Position numbers and translations under genes: made by a program. The notes beneath the pieces are model-generated. The model was not told the origin of the DNA. It saw only the letters and a program-made list of their open reading frames with translations, and did no database searches. DNA of 32,565 bases from an uncultured Pelagibacteraceae bacterium (GTDB lineage: Bacteria > Pseudomonadota > Alphaproteobacteria > Pelagibacterales > Pelagibacteraceae), in contig CACAHE010000011.1 of assembly GCA_902532195.1 (NCBI GenBank), forward strand, positions 1 through 32,565, in the 5' to 3' direction. Shown piece by piece: positions 8,692 through 16,056 of this stretch (positions are counted from its first letter, which is position 1; each line of letters starts with the position of its first letter).

Positions 8692-10019
8692 TGATTAGAG
8701 ACAAGTCTAGGCTTTCTTGCTGCTCTAAAACCAATTTCAAAATCGTTTTTTATATCATCTATATCTTCAATACCAACAGACAGTCTAATCATATCATGAG
8801 ATAAACCTGCAAATTTCAATGTAGCTTCATCCATTTGGGAATGAGTTCCTGAAGCAGGATGAATTACCAATGTTCTAGTGTCACCTACATTTGCTAGGTG
8901 AGAAGCAAGTTTAACGTTATTAATAAATGCTACACCAGCATCTTTTCCACCTTTAATACCAAAAGCAATCATCGATCCACGTCCATTAGGTAATAGTTTT
9001 TTAGCTAATTCATGATCTGGATGATCAGGAACACTTGGATGAGATACCCAAGCAACACTTTCATGACCTAATAAATATTTAACCATTTCTTCAGCATTCG
9101 AACAATGTTTTTTCATTCTAACTGACAGAGTCTCTATGCCTTGTAGTACATTCCATGCATTTTGTGGACTTAAACATGGACCAAAATCTCTCATACCTTC
9201 AGCTCTAGCTTTCATTGTAAAGGCTGTAGGTCCGAACTCTTCAGCAAAAGATAATCCATGATATCCTTCATAAGGTTTAGTCATAGTAGGAAATTTATCA
9301 TTTTGCATCCAATCAAATTTACCACCCTCAACTAATATACCAGCCATGGAAGATCCATGACCAGCCATCCATTTTGTTAAAGAATGAACAACAATATCTG
9401 CTCCATGTTCAATTGGTTTACAAAGATAGGGTGTTTGATATGTTGCATCTATAATTAGAGGAATACCGGCGTCATGTGCAATTTTAGCAACTTCAGGCAT
9501 GTTCATTAATTCATTTCCAGGGTTTCCTACCAATTCTCCAAATATACATTTCGTATTTTTTTGAATTGCTTTTTTGAAACCTTCTGTATCTCTTGGTTTT
9601 ACAAAAGTAGTTTTTATTCCAAATTTAGGCAGCGTTAATCTAAATAAGTTTACTGTTCCTCCATACAATTGAGATGATACAACTAAATGGTCACCAGATT
9701 CACATAGAGTCATTACTGTAAGAAATATAGCAGCCATACCAGAAGAAGTTGCTAAAGCAGCAGTACCACCCTCTAAAGAAGCAACCCTTTCTTCTAATAC
9801 TCCTACAGTAGGATTTGATATTCTACTATAAATATGACCACCTCTTTCCAAATTAAATAATGCTGCAGCGTGATCAACATCATCAAATAAATATGAAGTA
9901 GTTTGATATATAGGAACTTGTCTTGAGCCGGCATTTTTATGAGGCTGATAACCAGCGTGTAAACTCAATGTATCAAATTTATATGTATGTGGATGTAAAC
10001 CTTTTTTTTTGTCACTCAT
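8688..10019 (-). CDS. Second MetY-like O-acetylhomoserine sulfhydrylase family enzyme
   Basis: PLP enzyme of the Cys/Met-metabolism family, 443 residues, clearly homologous to the metY product but not a recent duplicate. The PLP lysine is about K216 in VVHSLTKWMAGHG. Other family blocks are TSSGMAAIF, LYGGTVNLFRLTL and IIDATYQTPYLCKP. Differences from its neighbour (ATYQTPYL for NTASPVI, GELVGNPGNE for AETLPNPYLR) suggest a different thiol or acyl-homoserine substrate. A good Shine-Dalgarno AGGGAG lies upstream of ATG 10019. It begins the minus-strand block and is coupled to the hydrolase gene by an ATGA overlap. I saw no SAM-II or SAM-V core in its leader. Confidence 0.88.
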   Translation of the reverse strand: MSDKKKGLHPHTYKFDTLSLHAGYQPHKNAGSRQVPIYQTTSYLFDDVDHAAALFNLERGGHIYSRISNPTVGVLEERVASLEGGTAALATSSGMAAIFLTVMTLCESGDHLVVSSQLYGGTVNLFRLTLPKFGIKTTFVKPRDTEGFKKAIQKNTKCIFGELVGNPGNELMNMPEVAKIAHDAGIPLIIDATYQTPYLCKPIEHGADIVVHSLTKWMAGHGSSMAGILVEGGKFDWMQNDKFPTMTKPYEGYHGLSFAEEFGPTAFTMKARAEGMRDFGPCLSPQNAWNVLQGIETLSVRMKKHCSNAEEMVKYLLGHESVAWVSHPSVPDHPDHELAKKLLPNGRGSMIAFGIKGGKDAGVAFINNVKLASHLANVGDTRTLVIHPASGTHSQMDEATLKFAGLSHDMIRLSVGIEDIDDIKNDFEIGFRAARKPRLVSNQ

Positions 10020-10102
10020 TATGATAACTCCCTTTTAAAGTTTGTAAATTGTCGTGTATTATTAGTTATAATCAATCAATTTTTTAGCATTTATATAATA
10101 AA

Positions 10103-10130
10103 TTGACAATATAACTATTTATAGTATTAA
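10103..10130 (+). promoter_or_regulatory. Sigma-70-type promoter of rplM-rpsI
   Basis: TTGACA at 10103-10108 and TATTAA at 10125-10130 are 16 bases apart. Transcription would start near 10136-10141. The rplM ATG is at 10141, so the leader would be only a few bases or absent, and no Shine-Dalgarno is present. Confidence 0.65.
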
Positions 10131-10140
10131 TCCCGCATTC

Positions 10141-10599
10141 ATGACAAAATTTATTAAAAATAACGATATAAAAAGTCATTGGTATGAAATTGACGCTAAA
10201 AATGCAGTAGTTGGACGATTAGCGACTGTTATATCTAAAATTATAAGAGGAAAAAATAAAACTACTTACACACCTCACATGGACAATGGTGATTTTGTAG
10301 TAGTCAAAAATATAGAGCAAATAAAATTTACAGGAAAAAAATTTGAAAACAAAAAATATTATAAGCATACTGGGTACCCAGGTGGTATTAAAGAAATAAC
10401 ACCTTCTAAGTTACATCATAAAAAACCAGGCGAAGTTTTAAAATTAGCAGTTAAAAGAATGTTGCCAGGAGGACCTCTTGCAAAAAAACAATTAACAAAA
10501 CTTAAAATTTACTCTGGCTCTAATCATCCTCATTTATCACAGAATCCAACTAAAATTGAGTTATCTAAACTCAATAATAAAAACATTATTAGAAATTAG
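10141..10599 (+). CDS. rplM: Ribosomal protein L13 (uL13)
   Basis: Large-subunit ribosomal protein of 152 residues. Conserved parts are WYEIDAKNAVVGRLATVISKIIRGK near the N terminus, TYTPHMDNGDFVVVKN, and HTGYPGGIKE followed by AVKRMLPGGPLAKKQLTKLKIYSGSNHPH. It is followed by rpsI after 2 bases, the almost universal L13-S9 operon. A promoter lies immediately before the start, so the mRNA may be leaderless. Confidence 0.98.
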   Translation: MTKFIKNNDIKSHWYEIDAKNAVVGRLATVISKIIRGKNKTTYTPHMDNGDFVVVKNIEQIKFTGKKFENKKYYKHTGYPGGIKEITPSKLHHKKPGEVLKLAVKRMLPGGPLAKKQLTKLKIYSGSNHPHLSQNPTKIELSKLNNKNIIRN

Positions 10600-10601
10600 T
10601 C

Positions 10602-11021
10602 ATGGAAAATACTCAACAAAGCAAAATTGATTTTAAAGACAGCAAATACGCTACTGGAAAAAGAAAAACATCAATAGCTAAAGTCTGGCTTAAAAAAGGA
10701 TCTGGCAATATTATTGTAAATGGAAAAAACTATGATGATTATTTTAAAAGATCAAATCATATAATGCAATTACTAAGACCATTTGAAATAATAAATCAAC
10801 CTACAAATTATGATGTTAAATGTAATGTAAAAGGTGGGGGATTAACAGGGCAAGTTGGTGCAATGGTACATGGTATTTCAAAAGCTTTATTACAATTTGA
10901 TGCTCAACTAAAACCAACGCTTAAAAAAGAGAAATTAACCACGAGAGACTCTAGATCCGTTGAAAGAAAGAAATACGGTCATAGAAAAGCTCGTAGAAGT
11001 TTTCAATTTTCTAAAAGGTAA
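10602..11021 (+). CDS. rpsI: Ribosomal protein S9 (uS9)
   Basis: Small-subunit ribosomal protein of 139 residues. The conserved ATGKRKTSIAKVWLKKGSGNIIVNGK opens the globular domain. GGGLTGQVGAMVHGISKALL follows, and the basic tail TRDSRSVERKKYGHRKARRSFQFSKR ends in the K/R that reaches the ribosomal P site. The first 15 residues before the conserved core are an extension common in alphaproteobacteria. It is in an operon with rplM; argC follows after 34 bases. Confidence 0.98.
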   Translation: MENTQQSKIDFKDSKYATGKRKTSIAKVWLKKGSGNIIVNGKNYDDYFKRSNHIMQLLRPFEIINQPTNYDVKCNVKGGGLTGQVGAMVHGISKALLQFDAQLKPTLKKEKLTTRDSRSVERKKYGHRKARRSFQFSKR

Positions 11022-11055
11022 TTTCTTTTTAATTTTTCAATTGATATATTAAATT

Positions 11056-12078
11056 ATGAGAAAGGTTAATGCTTTAATAGCTGGGTCAACTGGATATATA
11101 GGTTTGCAATTAGTTAAATTGCTACTTAAGCATAAAAATGTGAACATTAAATTTTTATGTGGAAATACATCTAGTGGAAAAAAATTATCATTTTATGATA
11201 AAACTTTAAAAAATAAGAAGTTACCCAAAATAATTAAATTTGATAAAAATTTATTAAAAAAAGTTGATGTAATTTTTACAGCATTGCCCAATGGCCAAGC
11301 TCAAATTATTTCAAAAAAATTATTAAATAACAATATATTATTTGATTTATCTGCAGACTTTAGACTTTTAAAATCAACTGATTATTTAAAATGGTATAAA
11401 TTTAGTCATAAAGCAAAAAAAAATATTAAAAAATCAATCTATGCGCTACCAGAAATAAAAAAAAGTAAAATAAAAAACTACAAAATAATTTCATGTCCTG
11501 GTTGTTATCCTACATCTATTTTATTACCAATTATTCCATTAATTAAAAAAAAATTAATAGAAACAAAAAATATAGTTATTGATTCAAAGTCAGGTTATTC
11601 TGGTGGAGGTAGGGGTATACACAAAAAATATGCAAAGCAAAATCTTTATGAATCATTGAGCGCTTATGGCATGGGTTTCCATAGGCATAATTCTGAAATT
11701 CAACAAGAATTAAATATTTGTTCAAATAAAAAAATTAATTTTATTTTTACTCCTCATTTGTCACCAATGTTTAGAGGTATTTTAAGCACAATATATGTAG
11801 ATATAAAAAAAAATGTTAGTCTAAAAAAGATTCAAAAAGCTTTAAAGAATTTTTATAAAAATGAAAAATTTGTAAATATAAAAAAAATTAATTACCAGGT
11901 AAGCACAAATCATGTAATAAATAGTAATTATTGCAATATTTCTGTATGTAAAACAAAATATAATAATAAATTAATTATTTTATCAGCTATTGATAATTTG
12001 ATAAAAGGAGGGGCGGGACAAGCAGTTCAAAATCTTAATATTTTTTTTGATTTTAAAAAAACAAATGGACTTTTATGA
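11056..12078 (+). CDS. argC: N-acetyl-gamma-glutamyl-phosphate reductase
   Basis: Third step of arginine synthesis: NADPH-dependent reduction of N-acetylglutamyl phosphate to the semialdehyde. At 340 residues it has normal length. The N-terminal nucleotide-binding motif is AGSTGYIGLQLVKLL, the catalytic cysteine is in SCPGCYPTS, and the conserved histidine region is GFHRHNSEIQQEL. LSADFRL and KSGYSGGGRG are further family blocks. The last codons overlap the start of a small lipoprotein gene (ATGA at 12075-12078). Placement after rpsI also occurs in other alphaproteobacteria. Confidence 0.96.
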   Translation: MRKVNALIAGSTGYIGLQLVKLLLKHKNVNIKFLCGNTSSGKKLSFYDKTLKNKKLPKIIKFDKNLLKKVDVIFTALPNGQAQIISKKLLNNNILFDLSADFRLLKSTDYLKWYKFSHKAKKNIKKSIYALPEIKKSKIKNYKIISCPGCYPTSILLPIIPLIKKKLIETKNIVIDSKSGYSGGGRGIHKKYAKQNLYESLSAYGMGFHRHNSEIQQELNICSNKKINFIFTPHLSPMFRGILSTIYVDIKKNVSLKKIQKALKNFYKNEKFVNIKKINYQVSTNHVINSNYCNISVCKTKYNNKLIILSAIDNLIKGGAGQAVQNLNIFFDFKKTNGLL

Positions 12079-12245
12079 AGAAATATTTTTTTTTACTAAT
12101 TTTGATACTATCATGTTCGACACCTAACCAAAATAAAAATAATATGGTTGAAGATATTAATATAAATAAAAATCTGTCATTTGATGAATTTAAAAATGAA
12201 ATTATAAATTATGTAAAAGAAAGTGGATATCCAGATATTAATTAA
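12075..12245 (+). CDS. Small putative lipoprotein, 56 residues
   Basis: Short gene found by direct translation. The start MKKYFFLLILILSC is a lipoprotein signal with the lipidated Cys at position 14 (lipobox ILSC). A short Asn-rich linker follows, then an acidic/amphipathic C-terminal part, LSFDEFKNEIINYVKESGYP. The ATG overlaps the argC stop as ATGA, and hom begins 6 bases after its TAA, so it is embedded in an operon. That favours a real gene over chance. I do not recognise the family; the position suggests nothing specific about function. Confidence 0.75.
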   Translation: MKKYFFLLILILSCSTPNQNKNNMVEDININKNLSFDEFKNEIINYVKESGYPDIN

Positions 12246-12250
12246 ATGTT

Positions 12251-13540
12251 ATGAAAAATAAAATAAATATTGCAGTAGTTGGCTTAGGTCAAATAGGTAA
12301 TTACTTAATGAATGAACTAATATCTAAAAAAAAAGACATAGAGTTAAAAACTGGAAAAAAAATTAATTTGGTCGCTGTATCAGCAAAAAATCCTAATAAG
12401 AAAAGAAAATTTAAAATTAATAGAAAAATTTTTTTTAGAAATCCATTAAACATAATAAAAACAAAAAAAATTGATATATTATTTGAAGCTATAGGTAAAT
12501 CTGATGGAATATCAAAAAAAATAGTTGTCAATTCACTAAAAAATAAAATTCATGTAATTACACCTAATAAAGCTTTGATATCAAAACATGGAGATTATTT
12601 ATCTAAATTAGCTGAAATAAATAAAGTTAATCTTGAATTTGAAGCTTCTGTTGCTGGAGGTATACCTATATTAAAAACTATTAAAGAAAGTCTTGCAACA
12701 AATAAAATTCATAAAATTTTAGGAATATTAAACGGTACTACTAATTATATTTTAACAGAAATGGAAAAAACTAAAAAAAGTTTTTCTGATGTTTTAAAAA
12801 AAGCTCAAGCTTTAGGTTATGCTGAACCAGGAAAACCAACACTTGATTTAAATGGGTATGATGCTTTTGCGAAAATTCGCATATTATCAGCACTCGCATT
12901 TAATAATAAAATTTCTAAGTATAAATGTTTAATGGAAGGTATAGAAAATATAGATTCTAAAGATATAGAGATTACAAACCAACTAAATTACAGAATTAAA
13001 CTTTTGGGTATAACAGAATTAATTAATAATAAATTATTTGAGAGAGTTCACCCATGTTTAGTAAAAAAAGATACTTATATTGGCAATGTAAATGGTGTTA
13101 TGAATGCTGTTATAACACACGGCTCACCAGTGGGTGAAAGCATACTCCAAGGAGAAGGTGCGGGGGCTGGGCCAACATCATCTGCTTTAATGTCTGATTT
13201 ATTATCTATATTAAGAGGCAACATCAAATATTCTTTTGGTATTCCTGATTTTAAAAGAAAAAAAATAAATGCATATAATTCTAATAATTATTTGAATTCT
13301 ATGTATTTAAGAATTGAAGTTAAAGATAAACCAGGAGTTTTATCGCAAATTACTAATATACTTGCAAAAAGAAATATTTCTGTTGAGCGACTTATTCAAA
13401 TACCTGATCACAAAAAAAAGACAGCTTCAATTGTAATCATTACTCACAAATCTAAGGAAATTGATGTTCAAAGTTGTTTAAAAAATTTTAGATTAAATAA
13501 AAATATATTAAAAAGACCAACTCTAATTAGACTACTTTAA
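12251..13540 (+). CDS. hom: Homoserine dehydrogenase
   Basis: Reduces aspartate semialdehyde to homoserine, the branch point to methionine and threonine. It is 429 residues in three parts. The N-terminal NAD(P)-binding domain has VVGLGQIGNYLMNEL at residues 9-23. The catalytic domain contains GILNGTTNYILTEM, ALGYAEPGKPTLDLNGYDA and the conserved lysine region AKIRILSALAF. A C-terminal ACT domain starts around residue 350 (LRIEVKDKPGVLSQITNILAKRNISVE) and is usually the site of threonine feedback. Homoserine made here, once acetylated, would feed the sulfhydrylases encoded at 6449-10019. The AEC carrier gene follows after 2 bases. Confidence 0.96.
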   Translation: MKNKINIAVVGLGQIGNYLMNELISKKKDIELKTGKKINLVAVSAKNPNKKRKFKINRKIFFRNPLNIIKTKKIDILFEAIGKSDGISKKIVVNSLKNKIHVITPNKALISKHGDYLSKLAEINKVNLEFEASVAGGIPILKTIKESLATNKIHKILGILNGTTNYILTEMEKTKKSFSDVLKKAQALGYAEPGKPTLDLNGYDAFAKIRILSALAFNNKISKYKCLMEGIENIDSKDIEITNQLNYRIKLLGITELINNKLFERVHPCLVKKDTYIGNVNGVMNAVITHGSPVGESILQGEGAGAGPTSSALMSDLLSILRGNIKYSFGIPDFKRKKINAYNSNNYLNSMYLRIEVKDKPGVLSQITNILAKRNISVERLIQIPDHKKKTASIVIITHKSKEIDVQSCLKNFRLNKNILKRPTLIRLL

Positions 13541-13542
13541 AA

Positions 13543-14442
13543 ATGGACATATATATCAAGCTTTTTGAGGTATTGTTTCCTGTCTTTTTTATCGTTGGAA
13601 TAGGTTATTTATTAGGAAAAAAAAATAGAGATTTAGATACTACGTTCATAACAAATTATTCAGCTAATTTTGGCGCTCCTGCATTATTTATTTTTGCAAT
13701 TACATCGTCAGGTGTAAAATTTGATATATTTTCTGAGTATTTTATATATGCAATAATTGCTCTTTCATCTTTTGCGGTGGTTGGAATTATTTTTTTGGTG
13801 TTGATGAAAAAAGATTATATTAGAGAACTTCCTCCCTTTTTTTTACCTAATACTGGAAATATGGGTATTCCGATTTGTCTTTTTGCATATGGTTCACTTG
13901 GAATGGGTGTTGCTGCAGCTATATCATCTTTAGTAGTTTTATTACATTTTACTGTAAATATATTTTTAGCCAGTAAAAAATTTGATATTAATATTATTTT
14001 AAAAAGTCCTTCATCTTATGCGGTAATTGTAGCCGTTGCATTTTTGTATTTTGACTTGGAAATGCCTACATTTGTTTTAAATACTGTAATGCTCTTAGGA
14101 TATGCAATGATTGTACTAATATTAATGTCTTTAGGTATATCACTAACTCAATTAAAAGTTTTTTCTTTTCGAAATGCTTTAATTTCATCATTCGGCAGAG
14201 TAATTATTGGTCCTATTATAGGAATTATTTTAATAAAAATATTTAGTTTATCTGGTTATGCTGCTGGAGTTTTGCTTATACAATCATCAATGCCAAGCGC
14301 AATTTTAACTTATTTGATTGCTTCTATGTATTCTCCAAAAGAAATTGTTGATAATATATCAAGTATGATTGTAGTATCTACTTTAATGTCTTTGATAACA
14401 GTTCCAATAATTGTTTTTATATCTTTAAAATATTTTTCTTAA
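13543..14442 (+). CDS. AEC-family transporter (auxin efflux carrier type)
   Basis: Inner-membrane carrier of 299 residues with about ten hydrophobic segments. The N-terminal helix FEVLFPVFFIVGIGYLLGKK and the segment NTGNMGIPICLFAYG (Asn-Gly-Pro pattern in a broken helix) are typical of the AEC/bile-acid-symporter fold. Members move malate, malonate, auxin-like acids and other small carboxylates; the substrate here cannot be told. It is cotranscribed with hom (2-base gap) and with an EamA carrier (stop and start share one base). An amino acid or organic acid exporter linked to the aspartate pathway is possible, but that is inference. Confidence 0.85.
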   Translation: MDIYIKLFEVLFPVFFIVGIGYLLGKKNRDLDTTFITNYSANFGAPALFIFAITSSGVKFDIFSEYFIYAIIALSSFAVVGIIFLVLMKKDYIRELPPFFLPNTGNMGIPICLFAYGSLGMGVAAAISSLVVLLHFTVNIFLASKKFDINIILKSPSSYAVIVAVAFLYFDLEMPTFVLNTVMLLGYAMIVLILMSLGISLTQLKVFSFRNALISSFGRVIIGPIIGIILIKIFSLSGYAAGVLLIQSSMPSAILTYLIASMYSPKEIVDNISSMIVVSTLMSLITVPIIVFISLKYFS

Positions 14443-15290
14443 TGAAAGCTATTATTCTAAATTTATCCGCATGGGTAATGCTACCAATAATGGATGGTTT
14501 TGCTAAGTACTTAAGCACATCAATTCCAGTTTTGCAAATAACCTGGTCTAGATATTTTTTTACAGTTGTTTTTGTTCTACCAATAATGATTTTTTTTTTT
14601 AGAAAAAATTTAATTTGGACAGAACAACCCAAACTTCAATTAATCAGAGGTCTACTATTGTTTTGTGCGAATATTTTATTTTTTTATTCAATTTCTATAA
14701 TATCTTTATCAAAAGCTTTAACATTAGCATTTATAGCTCCACTTATCGTAACTGCCTTATCTCCAATTTTATTAGGTGAAAAAGTTGGGCTTAGAAGATG
14801 GGTTGCTGTTATAATAGGTTTTATCGGATCTTTAATTGTTATTAGACCAGGTTTTGTTGAAATAAATTTGGCTAGTATAGCCGCTTTAGGCACAGGCATG
14901 TTGTATGGGTTTTATTTAATTGTTACTAGAAAACTTCATAATTCAGATAATCCTCTTTTAACTCTTTTATTAACAGGGATAGTGGGCGGTGTTATTGGTT
15001 CAATAATAATGCCTTTTGTTTGGGTTGAACCAACAGTTTCAGAGTGGTTAATGATGTCTGCTATAGGTTTTTTTGCTTCTATAGGGCATTTATTGTTAAT
15101 TCTTTCTTTAATGTATGCTGATGCCTCTAAATTATCTCCATTTGGTTATTTTGAAATTGTCCCAAATATAATAATTGGTTATGTTTTCTTTGATAATTTT
15201 CCTAGTCTTTGGCATTTTATTGGCTTATCTATTATTATTAGTTCTGGCATTTACATCTTTAGAAGAGAGCTTCAGAATAAACCAATTTAG
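14442..15290 (+). CDS. EamA/DMT-superfamily transporter
   Basis: Drug/metabolite-superfamily carrier with ten predicted membrane helices in two EamA repeats, 282 residues. The first repeat ends around PLIVTALSPILLGEKVGLRRWVAVIIGFIGSLIVIRPG, a recognisable EamA signature. The second repeat ends at FGYFEIVPNIIIGYVFFDNFPSLWHFIGLSIIISSGIYIF. Many relatives export amino acids or other metabolites. The start ATG shares its A with the TAA of the preceding carrier gene, so translation is probably coupled. A bidirectional terminator candidate lies 170 bases downstream. Confidence 0.87.
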   Translation: MKAIILNLSAWVMLPIMDGFAKYLSTSIPVLQITWSRYFFTVVFVLPIMIFFFRKNLIWTEQPKLQLIRGLLLFCANILFFYSISIISLSKALTLAFIAPLIVTALSPILLGEKVGLRRWVAVIIGFIGSLIVIRPGFVEINLASIAALGTGMLYGFYLIVTRKLHNSDNPLLTLLLTGIVGGVIGSIIMPFVWVEPTVSEWLMMSAIGFFASIGHLLLILSLMYADASKLSPFGYFEIVPNIIIGYVFFDNFPSLWHFIGLSIIISSGIYIFRRELQNKPI

Positions 15291-15323
15291 TATAGTAAAC
15301 ATTGTTTATATATATCTTTATGT

Positions 15324-15387
15324 TATACTTTAACTATATATGTTATATCATTGTAATTTATAATTTATTTTACTTAGTTAAAGTATA
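15324..15387. repeat. 13-base perfect inverted repeat with 38-base spacer
   Basis: TATACTTTAACTA at 15324-15336 is exactly complementary to TAGTTAAAGTATA at 15375-15387. The arms contain C and G, so they are not simple AT repeats. It could be a transcript hairpin, a protein-binding site or a remnant of a mobile-element end. No transposase is nearby. Confidence 0.6.
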
Positions 15388-15459
15388 TTATTATTAATTA
15401 GAAAAACATAATAAAAAGCTTATAAATATAAATATAATGTTATAAAAAAAGGTCAAATA

Positions 15460-15491
15460 TCAAAAAAACCTTTAAAATAAGGGTTTTTTGA
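15460..15491. terminator. Bidirectional intrinsic terminator candidate
   Basis: TCAAAAAAACC and GGGTTTTTTGA flank a 10-base loop, giving a stem with A and T tracts on both sides that could work on either strand. It would end the plus-strand hom/carrier transcript and the minus-strand alkyltransferase transcript. Confidence 0.6.
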
Positions 15492-15601
15492 AATAAGCTA
15501 CAACAGATAAAACTATATTTAGACTGAAAATATCTAAAAAAACTACATAAAAATATTTTTAATATTACTAGTTTCCAAAGCTTTGCATAAACAGAATATA
15601 G

Positions 15602-15635
15602 CGATTAAACGGCCATAGAAGGGGTCTATTTAACG
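15602..15635. repeat. Compound hairpin with G-rich loop
   Basis: ATAGA (15615-15619) pairs with TCTAT (15625-15629) around the loop AGGGG. Below it, CG-TTAA pairs with TTAACG (15630-15635) with bulged bases, including CGGCC on the 5' side. It lies in non-coding DNA among AT-rich sequence. Function unknown. Confidence 0.4.
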
Positions 15636-15727
15636 ATATATTGATATATAGTACAACTAAAGGGGGAAGTTAAAAATAATTAATTAAAAAATTAATATGA
15701 GGAAAAAAACGTTGATATTGCAGTATT

Positions 15728-16003
15728 TTAGAACGAAAAACCTTCTTTTTTAAGCAATCTTTTTTTAGCTCTTATACCGCCAGGTCCAGAAAAACCACCA
15801 ATCTGACCATCTGATCTAATAACTCTATGGCATGGTATTATAGGAAAATAAGGGTTTTTAGCACATGCATTAGCTACTGCACGAGCTGATTTGGGTCTAT
15901 TTATGCCATTTGCGACTTGTTTATAGCTTTTAACACTGCCTTTTTGGATAGTTTTAAGGTATTTCCATACTTTAATTTGAAATATAGTGCCTTTAAGGAT
16001 CAT
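15728..16003 (-). CDS. Minimal methylated-DNA-protein cysteine methyltransferase (MGMT/Ogt-like)
   Basis: DNA-repair protein that would take an alkyl group from O6-alkylguanine onto its own cysteine. At 91 residues it is only the C-terminal DNA-binding/active-site domain: GTIFQIKVWKYLKTIQKGSVKSYKQVA, then the Arg-finger helix NRPKSARAVANACAKNP, then the active site IPCHRVI with Cys58, then GGFSGPGGIRAKKRLLKKEG. The usual N-terminal domain is absent. The catalytic Cys is kept, so it is not an alkyltransferase-like protein with Trp in its place. No Shine-Dalgarno lies before ATG 16003. The start is 8 bases downstream of the T-run ending the structured RNA at 16012-16196, so expression may need read-through. 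N-terminal truncation is the alternative. Confidence 0.88.
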   Translation of the reverse strand: MILKGTIFQIKVWKYLKTIQKGSVKSYKQVANGINRPKSARAVANACAKNPYFPIIPCHRVIRSDGQIGGFSGPGGIRAKKRLLKKEGFSF

Positions 16004-16011
16004 ATAATGAT

Positions 16012-16056
16012 AAAAAAAACCCTGTTTCCTTGCACTTTTTACGGTGCAAAGAACAG
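16012..16056 (-). terminator. Strong intrinsic terminator at the end of the structured RNA
   Basis: On the minus strand CTGTT-CTTTGCAC (16044-16056) pairs with GTGCAAGG-A-AACAG (16022-16035) around an 8-base loop, about 13 pairs with one bulged A. A GG and eight T residues (16012-16019) follow. This is among the most stable hairpins I found in the window and its T-run fixes the direction of transcription as minus. Confidence 0.85.

Larger units (their letters stand above)
15291..15727. other. Non-coding junction between the EamA gene and the alkyltransferase gene
   Basis: About 440 very AT-rich bases with no credible reading frame on either strand. It holds a 13-base perfect inverted repeat (15324-15387), a terminator-like hairpin (15460-15491) and a hairpin with a G-rich loop (15602-15635), listed separately. 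A purine-rich run, AAAGGGGGAAG, lies near 15658-15668. I see no promoter that I would defend. Confidence 0.6.

Noticed and set aside
10020..10140. Second SAM riboswitch before the MetY-like gene
   Set aside because: The leader lacks the AAC-GTATTG and CTAAA-GG core and shows only an ordinary Shine-Dalgarno.
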